This document shows, piece after piece, positions 11,349 to 22,994 of a DNA stretch of 64,000 nucleotides (positions are counted from its first letter, which is position 1; each line of letters begins with the position of its first letter). Under the pieces are notes generated by a model. That model saw nothing but the letters and a program-made list of their open reading frames with translations, was not told where the DNA came from and searched no databases. This DNA is from Lineus longissimus (Eukaryota > Nemertea > Pilidiophora > Heteronemertea > Lineidae). The stretch lies in NCBI RefSeq assembly GCF_910592395.1, contig NC_088312.1, positions 21,275,292 to 21,339,291 of the forward strand, given 5' to 3'. The translations under genes and the position numbers were made by a program.

Positions 11349-11948
11349 CTGGAATTAAATGAAATTGATACGGGTCACTCCAGTGTTGAGAACGAAGAGA
11401 ATTGATTCCAAGTATGGTTATGCTTGAATATGGTCTGATGGTACGATGTGAAGTAGACAGACTAACTTAGAAAAGCAATCAAATAGTTTGGTCGAAAATG
11501 CAATATTCACTCTACGGCCAATTGAAAATGAGCTTATTCAATAACTTTAAGCTTTGTGAACATTTGGCTGTTGACAGTATTGAGAAAAATGCATCCTGTT
11601 CAACACAACAAATGTACTCGACCTCATTTAGTATGTGCATGGATTTTCACTGCAATTAGATGTCACTTTCTACCGTCAGCCAAACTCCCAACTAGCATCC
11701 TGCCACAATCAGCCTGTGACAAAGGAACTCCTTTTTAACCCCTACAGAATCAGAAAAGAATTGACAACCTATCAGTGATGGTTGATGACACAAGAAAATA
11801 GACCAGCAGCTAGAGAAGAATGAAAGTAGCATGGAAGAGTCAAGATTCGAAACACAGATCTTTGGATTGCCGGTCAAAGATCCTCGATTTCCACACTGTG
11901 TGACACCATTATCAGAGCGAACTGAGCAGCTAGATAAAACAGTCTCCT

Positions 11949-12350
11949 CTACAAATGAGTCGCTGGTCCCTTGTTTTTAATCAACATATCGCAATGTTTC
12001 ATGATCAGATGATTCTTCATGTTCGCCTTGAGCGTGAATCTCCAGCCACAATATTCGCACTCGTACGGTTTCTCCCCGGTGTGTGTCCGCGTGTGCCTTA
12101 CAAGTTCTGCCGGCCGTAAGAATGACTTGCCGCACGTCTCACAAACGTAACGTTTAGGCTTCAACTCGGATACCGATAGTCCGAGTTTAGTCTTGGGCTC
12201 GGATACCGATAGTCCGAGAGAGGTACTTGGAAGAGGCTGTGCCAATGTCAATTGATCTGCCGACTGGCGATTGTGGTATGTAGAACTTGCGGCACCCTCC
12301 CTCATGAAAATTCGAGGCCCAGGCCCAGGCCCAGGTGCGTTCTGAATAAA
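11949..12350 (-). CDS. Alternative terminal exon ZF-22 (two fingers)
   Basis: Opens ctcttccag|TTTATT, phase 0, 133 residues. The leader has a PGPGPGP run and a tandem copy of LGLSVSE(P/L)K. Fingers are CETC with helix LRPAELVRH and CEYC with helix TLKANMKNH. First of four RPAEL-type exons (ZF-22 to ZF-25). Confidence 0.8.
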   Translation of the reverse strand, partial: FIQNAPGPGPGPRIFMREGAASSTYHNRQSADQLTLAQPLPSTSLGLSVSEPKTKLGLSVSELKPKRYVCETCGKSFLRPAELVRHTRTHTGEKPYECEYCGWRFTLKANMKNHLIMKHCDMLIKNKGPATHL

Positions 12351-12911
12351 CTGGAAGAGAGAAAGGAGACATGCCACTGAGAAATTATACCCGGACGAAG
12401 GATTTTTAGCAGGGGAAACAGAGTATGACATAAACACTTCTGCACTGGAGAAAAATCTTGGGGTGGACTTGACTCAAGCCTGTCTGCCACACAAACCGCC
12501 CAAGGAGGATATGAGAGTGCACTGATCGCTATCCGGAGGAAACTGAAATAAGCAACTGTAATGTAAAACTTTTCCTTTGCCTTGAGATTTCTTCAAAACA
12601 CATTTTTTTCATTGATTTTCATTTGAAGTGTGCCCTTCTTCTCAAGACTGACAAAGTGCCCGTTGTTCAAATGACTTTGAAGGTACCACAACAAAAGCTT
12701 TTAAAACACCTTCAGGAGTCTTTGCAATGGAATGGAACCCATCCAAGCTACTATTTCAATCATCTTGCAATCGTGTTACAATGTATCATGTCTAAAAAAA
12801 GTGCCTTTGCTGAGCCTTCAAGGCACAACATGGACAGAGCACAAGAGTTTCCGAGAGAACAATCGGGTTTCAATCGCTTTGAATTTTTCTCCTGCAAGTT
12901 TTGAATCTTCT

Positions 12912-13268
12912 TTATTTGGGTTCAGGGTGAAAACTAATATTTTTCTTTGGATCACATGCTAGCATGTCTCTTTGTTCCTTAAAAGCACTGCACGAACAAA
13001 AGATATGGGTATCCAAGTGAACTTTCTGTGTGAACGTCTTTCCACAATGGCGGCATTCGAATGGTTTTTCTCCGCTATGAACACGGGAATGACGAAGAAG
13101 AAGAGATGCGGCCCGAAATTCCTTTCCACACACATTGCAAGGATGAATGCGCTGTCGTCTGTCGGTGGGTTCATCTAAAACGCGGACTGAAGTCCCTGGG
13201 GGCCAGTCTGGCATTGAATCCATTTCCGTCGCATCTTGGAAGGGAAGGTGAAGTCCAGAGAATCGGTT
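12912..13268 (-). CDS. Alternative terminal exon ZF-21 (two fingers)
   Basis: Opens cccttgcag|AACCGA, phase 0, 118 residues. CNVC with helix [13 protein letters not shown] with helix TQKVHLDTH followed by IFCSC, so the second His position is altered. AATAAA (12916-12911, minus) overlaps the stop codon itself. Confidence 0.75.
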   Translation of the reverse strand, partial: NRFSGLHLPFQDATEMDSMPDWPPGTSVRVLDEPTDRRQRIHPCNVCGKEFRAASLLLRHSRVHSGEKPFECRHCGKTFTQKVHLDTHIFCSCSAFKEQRDMLACDPKKNISFHPEPK

Positions 13269-13550
13269 CTGCAAGGGAGATTGGAACTGAATCAATTTTT
13301 TTAACTCTGTGGCCCTATTCCATGGAGTTTAGCCCCTAAAAGAGACCAGACAGCCTAATGGACTGAAGCTGAAAAGAAGGCTAAAGAATGCAATGGCATG
13401 AAGCACGAGTTGAAACCATTTTGATAAAATCTTATGTTTACAAAAGTCTTAACCAATATCACGATAAAATCATATTCAAATCCAAGGTCTTAACAATGGA
13501 ACAGACTAATATTAGTCTTAAGGCCTTATCCTCTAACACATCCAAGTCCT

Positions 13551-13901
13551 TCAATAAAGTCCCTCCTGCATTTGCAGTTGCATTTGAGGCTGATGCTTTG
13601 CAACGAAGTGATTTTTCAGATGATGTTTTTCACGGAAGCGTTGGCCACACTCCAGGCAGGCATGTGGTTTTTCTCCTGTATGGAGCCTCATATGACGGAC
13701 AACATTTTCACGCGAGCGGAAAGGTTTCTTGCACACTTGACAAGTGAACTGGTGCCTCCAATCCACTAAATTGCCTGCATTTGTATGACTTAAGGATGTT
13801 CCTGGGTTCGACCTCGACCCTAAATTACAGCCGGACAAGTTTTGGGGTAATTGTTGTCCAACGGCAGCCATTTTATTGCCCATGCGATAGTCATATCTCG
13901 A
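13551..13901 (-). CDS. Alternative terminal exon ZF-20 (two fingers)
   Basis: Opens catttccag|TCGAGA, phase 0, 116 residues. CQVC with helix RSRENVVRH; CLEC with helix REKHHLKNH, nearly the same as finger 2 of ZF-19; Gln/Met-rich tail. Confidence 0.8.
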   Translation of the reverse strand, partial: SRYDYRMGNKMAAVGQQLPQNLSGCNLGSRSNPGTSLSHTNAGNLVDWRHQFTCQVCKKPFRSRENVVRHMRLHTGEKPHACLECGQRFREKHHLKNHFVAKHQPQMQLQMQEGLY

Positions 13902-14241
13902 CTGGAAATGAGAGATGAGAGAAGAATTACTGTCATGTTATTGTTTTATACCTTATTTGTAGTTTCTATTTTGAACCATACTCTACACATCATAGACACC
14001 AAGCCATCAAATCCCGTGAAACAGAAAAATCGATCCTCTCAAAAAACCTTGAAGAAAGAAAAAGAAGACATTTTGACAGCTCCGCTAGATGAGCTATGCA
14101 TCTGGAGTCCCTGGGCCTAAGCACTCAGTATGAACACTCATGACAGAAACACCCAATAATAATTCAATGCACTAGCCAACTGATCAAAGACCTCGTTATA
14201 TCATGATATGTCCTTTACAGTCAAAAATACATTTGGCACTT

Positions 14242-14676
14242 TCAACTTTGATTCGGACTGCCTACGTGACCTCCCTGGGCCACACCATCATGACCAACGT
14301 CACCTCCTGGGCCTATGTATTCAGCAAATCCATGCCGCGCAGACCTAATGATATTATGTTTACAAGCCAAGTGGTTGGTCACATGATGTTTCTCACGGAA
14401 GTCTTTCCCACACTGCGGACAGGCGAAAGGTCTCTCCCCCGAGTGAACTCGCATATGACGTGCTAAATTAAGACGCTGCGAGAAGCGCTTATTGCACAAA
14501 TTGCAAGGGTATTTTCGAAATTCAATGTCGTAATTTCTTTGCCCAGGATTCGAATACTGTGAATAGATGTCTCTCGAGTCGTTCATTAGGCCTGAAGAGT
14601 GATGAACGTCCGAATTTTGTTCGTTTCTGTCCAGGTCTGTTTGGGTTAAACCGTGTTGGGCTGACCGAGATTCCCA
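14242..14676 (-). CDS. Alternative terminal exon ZF-19 (two fingers, Gly/His tail)
   Basis: Opens gttttacag|TGGGAA, phase 0, 144 residues. CNLC with helix SQRLNLARH, CPQC with helix REKHHVTNH, then a 40-residue Gly/His-rich tail (GPGGDVGHDGVAQGGHVG). Confidence 0.8.
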   Translation of the reverse strand, partial: WESRSAQHGLTQTDLDRNEQNSDVHHSSGLMNDSRDIYSQYSNPGQRNYDIEFRKYPCNLCNKRFSQRLNLARHMRVHSGERPFACPQCGKDFREKHHVTNHLACKHNIIRSARHGFAEYIGPGGDVGHDGVAQGGHVGSPNQS

Positions 14677-15133
14677 CTGTAAAACAAAGATGAACAACCA
14701 TAAGATTCAATCAAATATACTGATATCAGGCACTTTAAAAGTGGGGAACTGACAACATAATAGGACAGGAAGACCAGGGTTTTGGTTTTGGACAGCCATA
14801 GCTGAAATCTGCAGTTGCAAACGGACATGACAATTGACATACCGTATGATAATGAAGCTCAGTCCAGGGGCAGAGCGGTACTGGAACCATGACAACTGAA
14901 TTGTTTTAAAATGAAATGCAAGGTCTTATGTAGCACTTTACACTGCACAACTGAACTATCTCAAAGTGCTTTACATTCAGTCTCGAGCCGGATCCAAAAA
15001 TCTTTCTGTAGAAACCATGGAGATCACATACTTTGTCTCACTTGACCCTTGAGGCTAGTTGAAAGCACAGAGCTTCAAACCTGGAAGTTGGACAATGTTA
15101 CACCAATCTCCCCACTTGGGATACATCACATCA

Positions 15134-15484
15134 TCAATTGTTATCCCCAAAACATTCTGGATGTTTTGAGACCTTGTGCCTGGTCACATGGTGTTTCATA
15201 CGGAAACACCGACCACAGATATCGCAAGAGTACGGCCGAATGTTGGTGTGAATGCGCCGATGTCGAGAAAGGTCTCCAGGGTTCAATGTAAAATCCTTTC
15301 CACAGACTTCACAAATATGAGCCTTCGTTTGTTTCCAAGTTCGAGGAACATTAGTAGCAGCTCGGAATATTTTGACGGGGCAAGCATCAGACGTCTCGGA
15401 GATCAGCATCAGATCGGCAGCACCAGGATTGGAGTGTCGGATTTGATTTTCAATTTGGTTGGTAGTTCGGGACTCTTGCAACAT
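15134..15484 (-). CDS. Alternative terminal exon ZF-18 (two fingers)
   Basis: Opens ttctggcag|ATGTTG, phase 0, 116 residues. A 55-residue leader, then CEVC with an unusually long finger (helix TLNPGDLSRH, one residue extra) and CDIC with helix RMKHHVTRH. The linker is HTNIRPY, not HTGEKPF. Confidence 0.8.
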   Translation of the reverse strand: MLQESRTTNQIENQIRHSNPGAADLMLISETSDACPVKIFRAATNVPRTWKQTKAHICEVCGKDFTLNPGDLSRHRRIHTNIRPYSCDICGRCFRMKHHVTRHKVSKHPECFGDNN

Positions 15485-16644
15485 CTGCCAGAATAATAAA
15501 ATAAAGTGTCAGAAATGTTGGCAAAATCCTTGTTCTCAAATGATTGTGCTTGTCCATAAGGAAAAATAGTACAGGACAAACAGTTTCTCAGTCACCTATT
15601 CACCAACTTACCGGCCATCTGCATTGCTTAACTTTAGTGATGGGTCCAAAGCAAGTCAACTACAAGACTAATATAGGAAATTTCTCCATTGGTAAGTTAG
15701 ACATCTCCAATATGGGGAGTATGATATTGTTCTCCTATTTTGATCAGGCAGTGACAATATACTGCCAAGACAGGGATAAGAACCAGTTCCGAGGACACTT
15801 GATGGGAAAAAAGCAACAAAAAAATTCTCAAGTACACGATTTTTATTATCAAAACGTCTGACTTTGATATCTGGGCCGAGTTGCTCAACTGGTGTAACAG
15901 GAATGTCCGTGTTTTAAATATAACTTCTAGTAAAATGAAATTTACCGAAGGAAAAACACTGTGAGATTAGTTAACGCTGGCATTTGGCTCAAACACCAAT
16001 TGAGCACCTTAGACTAGGACAACACATACAGTAAATGCTTTACAAAAGTATTATCTACGATGTCTGTTGACAGCATTCAAGATTACTTCATCACAAGCAT
16101 GTAAAAATGTCCTTATTCTATATTAGTCTCAACATCTGAGTGAGGACTTCGGAATGTGATAATTTCAGATGGTCAACAGAGAACAGTGACTTGCACAGAT
16201 ATCATCTTCGCAATGACCATCCTCACTGACAAAGTTTGCTGTGTTGAAGAAAACATATATTTCCTGCTTCTGATAAAACAACCTCACAATTTATGATTGA
16301 CCTAAAAACATCTCAGCTTGTGAACAACGCAAGGCAAAAAATGATTTGGTATGAAAAATTACGCATAAAAGAAACACATCTTCGTCCCGCACCCCAGCCT
16401 TCTGACTCTATCTGTTCCTGCAGTCTGACTTGTCTTCTATTTCTAACACACACCCACCCAATCATGCCACTCACATGAGAGAACTCACTCTAGAAACACT
16501 CCTCAGGATGAACGGACAACATATGAAAACCGAGAAGCACAGACTACCGCAATCCCTCCCAAGTAACACAGAACTCTGAATTCAACGATCACGACAAACG
16601 GGGACCACAACTGAGATGTGCCAACAGATGCAACCCCTTCCTGC

Positions 16645-16941
16645 TCAACCCAAGGACTTCCGTTTACTCTCCAGATACTCTTCCGGATGAACGGACACCA
16701 CATGAGAAGTGAGATGGGCCGACTGACGAAACAGCTTCCCACAAAATTCACAATCATAAGGTTTCTCCCCAGTATGCGTTCGAAAATGCACCTTCCACTT
16801 AGTGCGCGTCGTAAACGTTTTTGAACATAGCGTACACTCATACACAGTGTACCCTCGCGATAGCAAAGACTTTACAACCGAGTCAGTGCTCGTGTCCCCG
16901 GGCTCAATGCGTTTCAATCCAACTTCAGGAGGACTCGACAA
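16645..16941 (-). CDS. Alternative terminal exon ZF-17 (two fingers)
   Basis: Opens taattgcag|TTGTCG, phase 0, 98 residues. CTLC with helix TTRTKWKVH (Trp replaces the core Leu) and CEFC with helix RQSAHLTSH; basic tail ESKRKSLG. Sister of ZF-16. An AATAAA at 15847-15842 (minus) is the first downstream signal. Confidence 0.8.
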   Translation of the reverse strand: MSSPPEVGLKRIEPGDTSTDSVVKSLLSRGYTVYECTLCSKTFTTRTKWKVHFRTHTGEKPYDCEFCGKLFRQSAHLTSHVVSVHPEEYLESKRKSLG

Positions 16942-17160
16942 CTGCAATTAGAGAGAGGAACAGTCTGAGTAGAAGGCTGGGGTGATTGTAATATTTTGTC
17001 AATGGCTAACACTGGATGTGGCCGACTATGAAAAGATAACTTGGTTAACATATTTTGATTAGAATCACTGGTATAACAACCGCCGTCTGGCAGCTCTGTA
17101 TTTTCATTTGAGACTAAAGGAAAACTCCAACCCTGGAGTACGAGGCCATGATACACCTTC

Positions 17161-17580
17161 ATACACTGCAAATGGGAACTAAAAGCTCGGAAAAATCCTT
17201 TCACAAAACGGACATAAAACATAAGAAAATATAATTCCGAAAAGAACTATAAACGCAACAGATAATCATGATGAGTCTTAACAGTACCATGGATTACCCT
17301 GATAATCTGTACTGGTGAACTTGATAAAAAATACAAATCTTGAAATAAAACTTTACATTTTTGATAATCATACACTGCAATTGGGAACTAAAAGCTCGGA
17401 AAAATCCTTTCACAAAACGGACATAAAACATAAGAAAATATAATTCCGAAAAGAACTATAAACGCAACAGATAATCATGATGAGTCTTAACAGTACTATG
17501 GATTACTCTGATAATCTGTACTGGTGAACTTGATAAAAAATACAAATCTTGATATAAAACTTGACATTTTTGATAATAAT
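17161..17580. repeat. Tandem duplication, 209-bp unit
   Basis: The stretch from 'atacactgcaaatgggaac' at 17161 recurs from 17370 with only a few differences, so it is a recent two-copy tandem duplication between ZF-17 and ZF-16. Confidence 0.8.
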
Positions 17581-17816
17581 CGAACACAAAAATTGTTCAA
17601 TAGAGAACAACAAGAGGAGTTCCCATCACCAAAGACTTGAGGCCAACAAACTTTTTCTGCATTTTACCGACCATAATCCAACCAACCTACACAAATAATG
17701 TCCGTTCACACGCTGTCAAACAATCGCTGTGCATGGACTTTTGGATCTTTCGAGTAGTTCCAAATGCACAAACAGGAAATCTACCTTTGTCATGAAAGAC
17801 ATCCCATTCCCACAAC

Positions 17817-18116
17817 TCAATTCTGTACTTCAGGAAGGCAGCACAATTCTGGATGAGCAGTGACAATATGGGTACTTAGATGTGCCGATTGACGATAAGT
17901 CTTCGAACAATGGTTACATCTGAATGGGCGGGCGCCCGTATGTACTCGCCAATGGATACGATAACGCGACCGATTTGGGAAGCCCTTATGACATTCCGGA
18001 CACTCATAATAGGTGGTGCCGGTGATCTGATCGAACTTGGGATTCGGAAATTCAATGTCTTCCTGTATCTCGGCACCACCAGATGTCCGTCCGACCGTTA
18101 CCATGGGTCGAGGTGA
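17817..18116 (-). CDS. Alternative terminal exon ZF-16 (two fingers)
   Basis: Opens ctttccag|TCACCT, phase 0, 99 residues. A 40-residue leader, then CPEC with helix PNRSRYRIH (Tyr replaces the usual core Leu) and CNHC with helix RQSAHLSTH. Confidence 0.8.
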   Translation of the reverse strand, partial: SPRPMVTVGRTSGGAEIQEDIEFPNPKFDQITGTTYYECPECHKGFPNRSRYRIHWRVHTGARPFRCNHCSKTYRQSAHLSTHIVTAHPELCCLPEVQN

Positions 18117-18639
18117 CTGGAAAGAGAGAGGCAAACGCTTAGCAGTCGGACAATATTTGGATAGTTATTCTCCAAATAAAGACAGAAGGTTTAATGCTTT
18201 AGGAAGTAGGACCAGTCGGTATGCCAATTATTGTCTATTAGCGGACAAGGACACAGACGAATAGAAGAATGATGAGCCATTATGCTGCACCTCTTGTAAA
18301 AGCTCAGGTGAGAAATGGTACTGAAAACTGCCAAATCTCCATGCCTCTTTTGCGATTTTCAAATTTTTATTTTTGCCGATCACAAAATTTCTCTTGGTTT
18401 GTATAGGAGACACAATGAAAAAGTCTAATAGTAACTTAAATGTGTGATTTCTCCGGTGATTTCACTACATTTAGATTGAATGGCGGTCAATTCAAGCAGT
18501 GAGAGTAGGACTACCACATCAACCTACTATCACAACCCAGAGTAGGCCCTCCAGGTTCTTAGACTGCTATTTCCTGCAGGTGTAGCATGAAATGCAATGT
18601 CATTGGGAGCCCAGATTAACCAAGACCAAAAACATCAAA

Positions 18640-18852
18640 TTAAGTCTTTGGCAAAGAACTTTTGTGAACGAGTGCAACGTGCGTTCTAAGATGAGGCCTC
18701 TGCTTGAAACCTTTCCCACAAATGGGACAAGAATAAGGACGTTCTCCGGTGTGGACGCGAACATGGTCCACGAGCCTCCAGCGTGTCGGGAAGACTTTAT
18801 GGCACATGTGGCACGAATGGAGGTTGGGGAAAGCCGTATGAACTGGGGCAGA
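18640..18852 (-). CDS. Alternative terminal exon ZF-15 (two fingers)
   Basis: Opens tttgcag|TCTGCC, phase 0. Finger 1 CHMC with helix PTRWRLVDH; finger 2 CPIC with helix KQRPHLRTH; tail SSLPKT. A minus-strand AATAAA at 18371-18366 lies about 270 nt past the stop. Confidence 0.8.
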   Translation of the reverse strand, partial: SAPVHTAFPNLHSCHMCHKVFPTRWRLVDHVRVHTGERPYSCPICGKGFKQRPHLRTHVALVHKSSLPKT

Positions 18853-19054
18853 CTGCAAAGAGAGAGGAACATCAAATCAGATTATTATCTCTTTGATACA
18901 AATACGTCAAAATGAATTTTCAGATGACAGGGACTACTGCCGACAATCAAACTGTTGATCTTGGTCGTGTCCCTGGCCAAAAGATTTGGTTCTCAATTTT
19001 GTATGACTCCTCCATTTTGTGTGGGCTGAATTTGCCGTACTGAGAGGGTTTGAA

Positions 19055-19291
19055 CTATTTACTCTCCACACCATGAACGAGACCACTATGCGTGCGAAGA
19101 TGCGTCTTCTGTTTGAAGCATTTTCCACAGATGTCACAGCGGTATGGTCGTTCTCCAGTATGGACACGGACGTGATCCGATAATCGCCGTCGGGTCGGAA
19201 AGATTTTATCGCACAAATGACACAAGAAGATGGTATGGAAGTTCGAAGTGGGAATCCATGGGGTGCCTACATTAGTCTGCTGTGACAGCTG
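19055..19291 (-). CDS. Alternative terminal exon ZF-14 (two fingers)
   Basis: Opens atctttcag|CAGCTG, phase 0, 78 residues. Finger 1 CHLC with helix [14 protein letters not shown] linker, finger 2 CDIC with helix KQKTHLRTH. Closest to ZF-15. Confidence 0.8.
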   Translation of the reverse strand, partial: QLSQQTNVGTPWIPTSNFHTIFLCHLCDKIFPTRRRLSDHVRVHTGERPYRCDICGKCFKQKTHLRTHSGLVHGVESK

Positions 19292-19509
19292 CTGAAAGAT
19301 AGAGGACACGCTGTCAGTCTATAGATAGTAACACTTAATTTATGGTCTTATTTGGATGCTTATCGAAAGTTTTTTACAGCATGTTATTAATGAAATGGCC
19401 AGGGCCATTGTGCTCACCTCATGTGGAGGAAAGATGGATAAAGAGCATGGTATTGTGTCATGTAGTGTTAGGTTTGATGTAGGTCCAAGCAATTACAATT
19501 TCCCCAAAA

Positions 19510-20428
19510 TGGCCAATTTACAGTACATTCGACCTCTGTGACCTTGAAAAGTAGGTCAAATCAAAGAAGACCCGGGTGACACATTGAATGGTTGTTAGAA
19601 TTAGATGTACCTATGATATAAAATTGGTGCCAATCGGGCAAGTCATTACTAGGAATAATGGCATTTTGATGAATTTAGGATTTGGCCCCCTCCCTGGAGG
19701 CCAAACGGCAAATCAGATCGCACCAAACTTCGGTACCTGAGATCACCTGACCAAGGGGTACATGTGTACTTAATTTGTGATCAATAGTCATTGCAGTTAA
19801 GAAACGTGCCATAGTTACGGCCTGACGGCGAATTTACGTCATTTGACCTCTGTGACCTTGACAAGAAGGTCAAATTGAAAACCTGTGTGACATATACTGT
19901 ATGGTGGTTAGATGTACCCATGATATCAAATTGGTGGCAATCGGGCAAGAAGTTAAGGAATAATCACATTTTTAAGGTTTTTGGATTTTGCCCCCTGGTG
20001 GTCAAGTGGTGAATCATATTGGACCAAACTTTGGTCCCTAAGATCACCTGACTAAGGGGTAAATGTGTACCAAATTTGGTATCAATAGTCATTGCAGTTT
20101 AGAAATGTGCCATCGTTACATCCTAACGGCCAATTTACACCATTTGACCTCTGTGACCTTGAAAAGGAGGTCAAATCAAAAACCCGGAGGATATATGATG
20201 CACCTTTGCTAGAAGTACCTACCATATTTTTTTCAAAATTTCCCGACTACTATTAAGGGAGATATTGCACATTTTCACTTTTAACGTTTGGCCCCCTGGT
20301 GGCCAAACCATGTAACAAATCGGACCGAAACTTAGTCTCCAAGGTGTCATTACATAAGGGTACATGTGTACCAAGTTTCAACTCAATAGCTCTAACAGTT
20401 ACGAAACGTGCCCTGCTAACGGACGACG

Positions 20429-20463
<35 letters not shown>

Positions 20464-20525
20464 ACGACGGACGACGGACGCCACGGTATGGGATAAGCTC
20501 ACCTCTGCTAAGAGGTGAGCTAAAA
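19510..20525. repeat. Dispersed repeat made of three ~300-bp modules, (GAC)n and a terminal hairpin
   Basis: Modules starting near 19510, 19829 and 20129 share 'gacctctgtgaccttgaaaa', 'ggccccctggtgg' and a shared 'aagggtacatgtgtac'-like tract. It ends with (GAC)n at about 20420-20475 and the hairpin gctcacctct...agaggtgagc followed by ctaaaaa. A non-autonomous Helitron-like or SINE-like identity is possible but unproven. Confidence 0.6.
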
Positions 20526-20877
20526 ACGTTTATCAATGTGTAATTTTTAACAGCAGCACTGAGTAGCTGCCAAGCGCTAGCACGCAATGAAATATAGCCG
20601 CACTTGAGAAACAATAACGACATGTTTTGTAGACGTTCCAGTATCCTGTTCGTAAGAAGACTCCTCCACTTCATGCAACATTTGCATATATTCTGCATCC
20701 TTGTGAATAGCCAAGACAAACTCAGACGCATTCATTTCAGAAAATAGGTTATTCTAATCGTCCAACTCCTAAATGCAGCACAATTGATGTTAAATCTTAA
20801 AATTATGTTTTTGCAAATTTTCTGGTAGACAAGAGCACCCTCGCCAAAGACCAAACTTAAGAAACTGTTCAAACTTA

Positions 20878-21084
20878 TCAAATTGTTTGTTGGTGTACTA
20901 ACATCATGTGTGTTTTTAGATGAGGCTTCTGCCTGAAAGCCTTGTCACATATTTGACAAATGAACGGCTTTTCGCCTGTATGGATACGAAGGTGAACGGA
21001 TAGTCTCCAGCGCGTTGGGAAAGCCTTGCTACATATTGGGCATGAGTGGGCGGACAGGCCTGGCATACCAGTCTCTCTCAGGGA
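20878..21084 (-). CDS. Alternative terminal exon ZF-13 (two fingers)
   Basis: Finger 1 helix PTRWRLSVH; finger 2 CQIC with helix RQKPHLKTH. It ends five residues after the last His, so the fingers are practically the C-terminus. Confidence 0.85.
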   Translation of the reverse strand, partial: SLRETGMPGLSAHSCPICSKAFPTRWRLSVHLRIHTGEKPFICQICDKAFRQKPHLKTHMMLVHQQTI

Positions 21085-21434
21085 CTGCAAAGAGAGAGTG
21101 ACAAGGATTTAGGAAAAGGGCAGAAATGCGGCTCGGTGCTGCAAGAGAACGCATTGGAAAATCCAGTGGATCCTGCTGCTTCCGCAAGAATACCTAAATC
21201 TGCCAGGCCTGCCATTCACAACGACCACTGCAAATATTGCCCATGAATAATCAAGTGTGCAAGTCGCAGATTCGTGGTGTTTCCACTTCAGCAATAGGCA
21301 AGTCACTGTACATTTGTAAGTTTCTGCTTTGGTGACTTCTAGAGATAGCCAAGTCATTATACACAACAATACAAGTGCACTAAGTCACTGATTTGTGACA
21401 ATAGTAACAATAGGCAAGCCACTATACATGCAGG

Positions 21435-21656
21435 TCACTGATTTGGAGGGTTTCTATGGATGTCACTGTGCACGACCATATGACCCTGCAGGTGACCTTT
21501 CTGTCTAAACGCCTTGTCACAGATGTGACATCTATATGGCTTTTCTCCTGTATGGACACGAAGATGAACGGAGAGATGCCAGCGCGCTGGGAAAATCTTG
21601 TGACATATTGGGCATGAATGAATGGTCAGGCCTGCTATACCAGTCTCTCTTGGGGG
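21435..21656 (-). CDS. Alternative terminal exon ZF-12 (two fingers)
   Basis: Opens tttgcag|CCCCCA. Finger 1 CPIC with helix PARWHLSVH; finger 2 CHIC with helix RQKGHLQGH. Tail HRNPPNQ. Confidence 0.85.
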   Translation of the reverse strand, partial: PPRETGIAGLTIHSCPICHKIFPARWHLSVHLRVHTGEKPYRCHICDKAFRQKGHLQGHMVVHSDIHRNPPNQ

Positions 21657-21940
21657 CTGCAAAGAGAGAGGTACAAGTATTTAGGCAAGGGAAGGCGAGA
21701 ATGACTTTCAGAGTCAAGTGGGGCCGGTTGCTAAGCATGTCCCCTCAAGATCCTTCGTACATGAAATGGGACGATCTCATCAGCCAGGTCTGACATGCAC
21801 CAAGACCACTGCAAAAATTACAGCCACTGCCATAACATGATTTCGTACAACCAGTTGATAGAAATTACAATTCCATTGCATACAAATTACAAGTGGTCTG
21901 TAGGTATAATATTTTACTGGGCTCAACATGTTCTTATAAG

Positions 21941-22162
21941 TCACTGATTCAGCAACGAAGGCATGTCACTGTGCACAACCATATGAGTGCGCAGGTGACC
22001 TTTCTGTCTGAACGCCTTTTCACAGATGGAACAAACGAAGGGTTTCTCTCCAGTATGGACGCGGAGATGCGCAGAAAGTTTCCAGCGTGTCGGAAACACC
22101 TTGGGACAGAGGGAACATGAATGTATCATGCCTTGGCCGGGACTCGAGGCTTCTAGCAGTGA
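21941..22162 (-). CDS. Alternative terminal exon ZF-11 (two fingers)
   Basis: Same design as ZF-4. Finger 1 helix PTRWKLSAH. Finger 2 has CSICEKAF and helix RQKGHLRTH. Tail MPSLLNQ. Intact sister of the broken ZF-10. Confidence 0.85.
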   Translation of the reverse strand, partial: SLLEASSPGQGMIHSCSLCPKVFPTRWKLSAHLRVHTGEKPFVCSICEKAFRQKGHLRTHMVVHSDMPSLLNQ

Positions 22163-22740
22163 CTGCAAAGAGAGAGAGAAACCTCGGTCAGAACTCGCAC
22201 TAGGGTTTTGTGTGGGGCAGGTTGAATACTGGGTACACTGCCCCGGCTATTGGTAATTTTTGAGGTTGCTTCTCACTGATCTGGCTGGTTATCCGTGGGT
22301 AGTAAAGGTATCTCACTATGCACTGTAAATATATGAGTGCGCAGGTGGCCCTTCTGTCTGAAAGCCTTCCCACAGATAGAACAAAACAAATGGTTTCTCT
22401 CCTGTGTGGACACGGAGATGCGCAGAAAGTTTCCAGCGTGTCGGAAACACCTTGGGACAGAGAGAACATGAATGTATCATGCCTTGGCCGGGACTCGAGG
22501 CTTCTAGCAGTGACTGCAAAGAGAGAGAGAAACCTCGGTCAGAACTCGCACTAGGGTTTTGTGTGGGGCAAGTTGAATACTGGGTACACTGCCCCGGCTA
22601 TTGGTTATTTTTGAGGTTGCCTCTCACTGATCTGGCTGGTTATCCGTGGGTAGTAAAGGTATCTCACTATGCACTGTAAATATATGAGTGCGCATGTGGC
22701 CCTTCTGTCTGAAAGCCTTCCCACAGATAGAACAAACAAA
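22141..22740. repeat. Recent 351-bp tandem duplication covering a finger exon and intron
   Basis: Sequence from 'gactcgaggcttctagcag' at 22141 recurs at 22492 and runs nearly identical through the intron into the next exon's finger-2 region. It shows directly how the exon array grows. Confidence 0.8.
22316..22513 (-). pseudogene. Terminal exon ZF-10, frameshifted in finger 2
   Basis: Acceptor and finger 1 (helix PTRWKLSAH) are intact and match ZF-11. At 22383-22386 the plus strand has one more A than the sister exons (gaacaaaacaaa against gaacaaacaaa). The second finger's first Cys becomes Leu, the frame changes, and translation ends in an unrelated tail (...SYIYSA). The product would keep one finger. 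It is a newly broken copy or an assembly error. Confidence 0.75.
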
Positions 22741-22866
22741 TGGTTTCTCTCCTGTGTGGACACGGAGATGAGCGGAAAGTTTCCCACGATTCGGAAACAC
22801 CTTGGGACAAAAGGTACAGGAGTGTACGACCATGCCTCCAACAGGACTTGAGGTTTCCAGCAAGGA
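22624..22866 (-). CDS. Alternative terminal exon ZF-9 (two fingers)
   Basis: Same design as ZF-4. Finger 1 helix PNRGKLSAH, finger 2 helix RQKGHMRTH, tail DNQPDQ. Its 3' half and following intron are nearly identical to those of ZF-10, offset about 351 bp. Confidence 0.85.
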   Translation of the reverse strand, partial: SLLETSSPVGGMVVHSCTFCPKVFPNRGKLSAHLRVHTGEKPFVCSICGKAFRQKGHMRTHIFTVHSEIPLLPTDNQPDQ

Positions 22867-22994
22867 CTGCAAAGAGAGAGAGAAACCTCAGTCAGTACTT
22901 AACTTGGTAATCCAGTTTTTGCTTGGGGTGAATTAGATACTAGGGAGGTTAAGGTCGAGCATTCTGAATACTGGACCGCATGAGTTACATGTCA

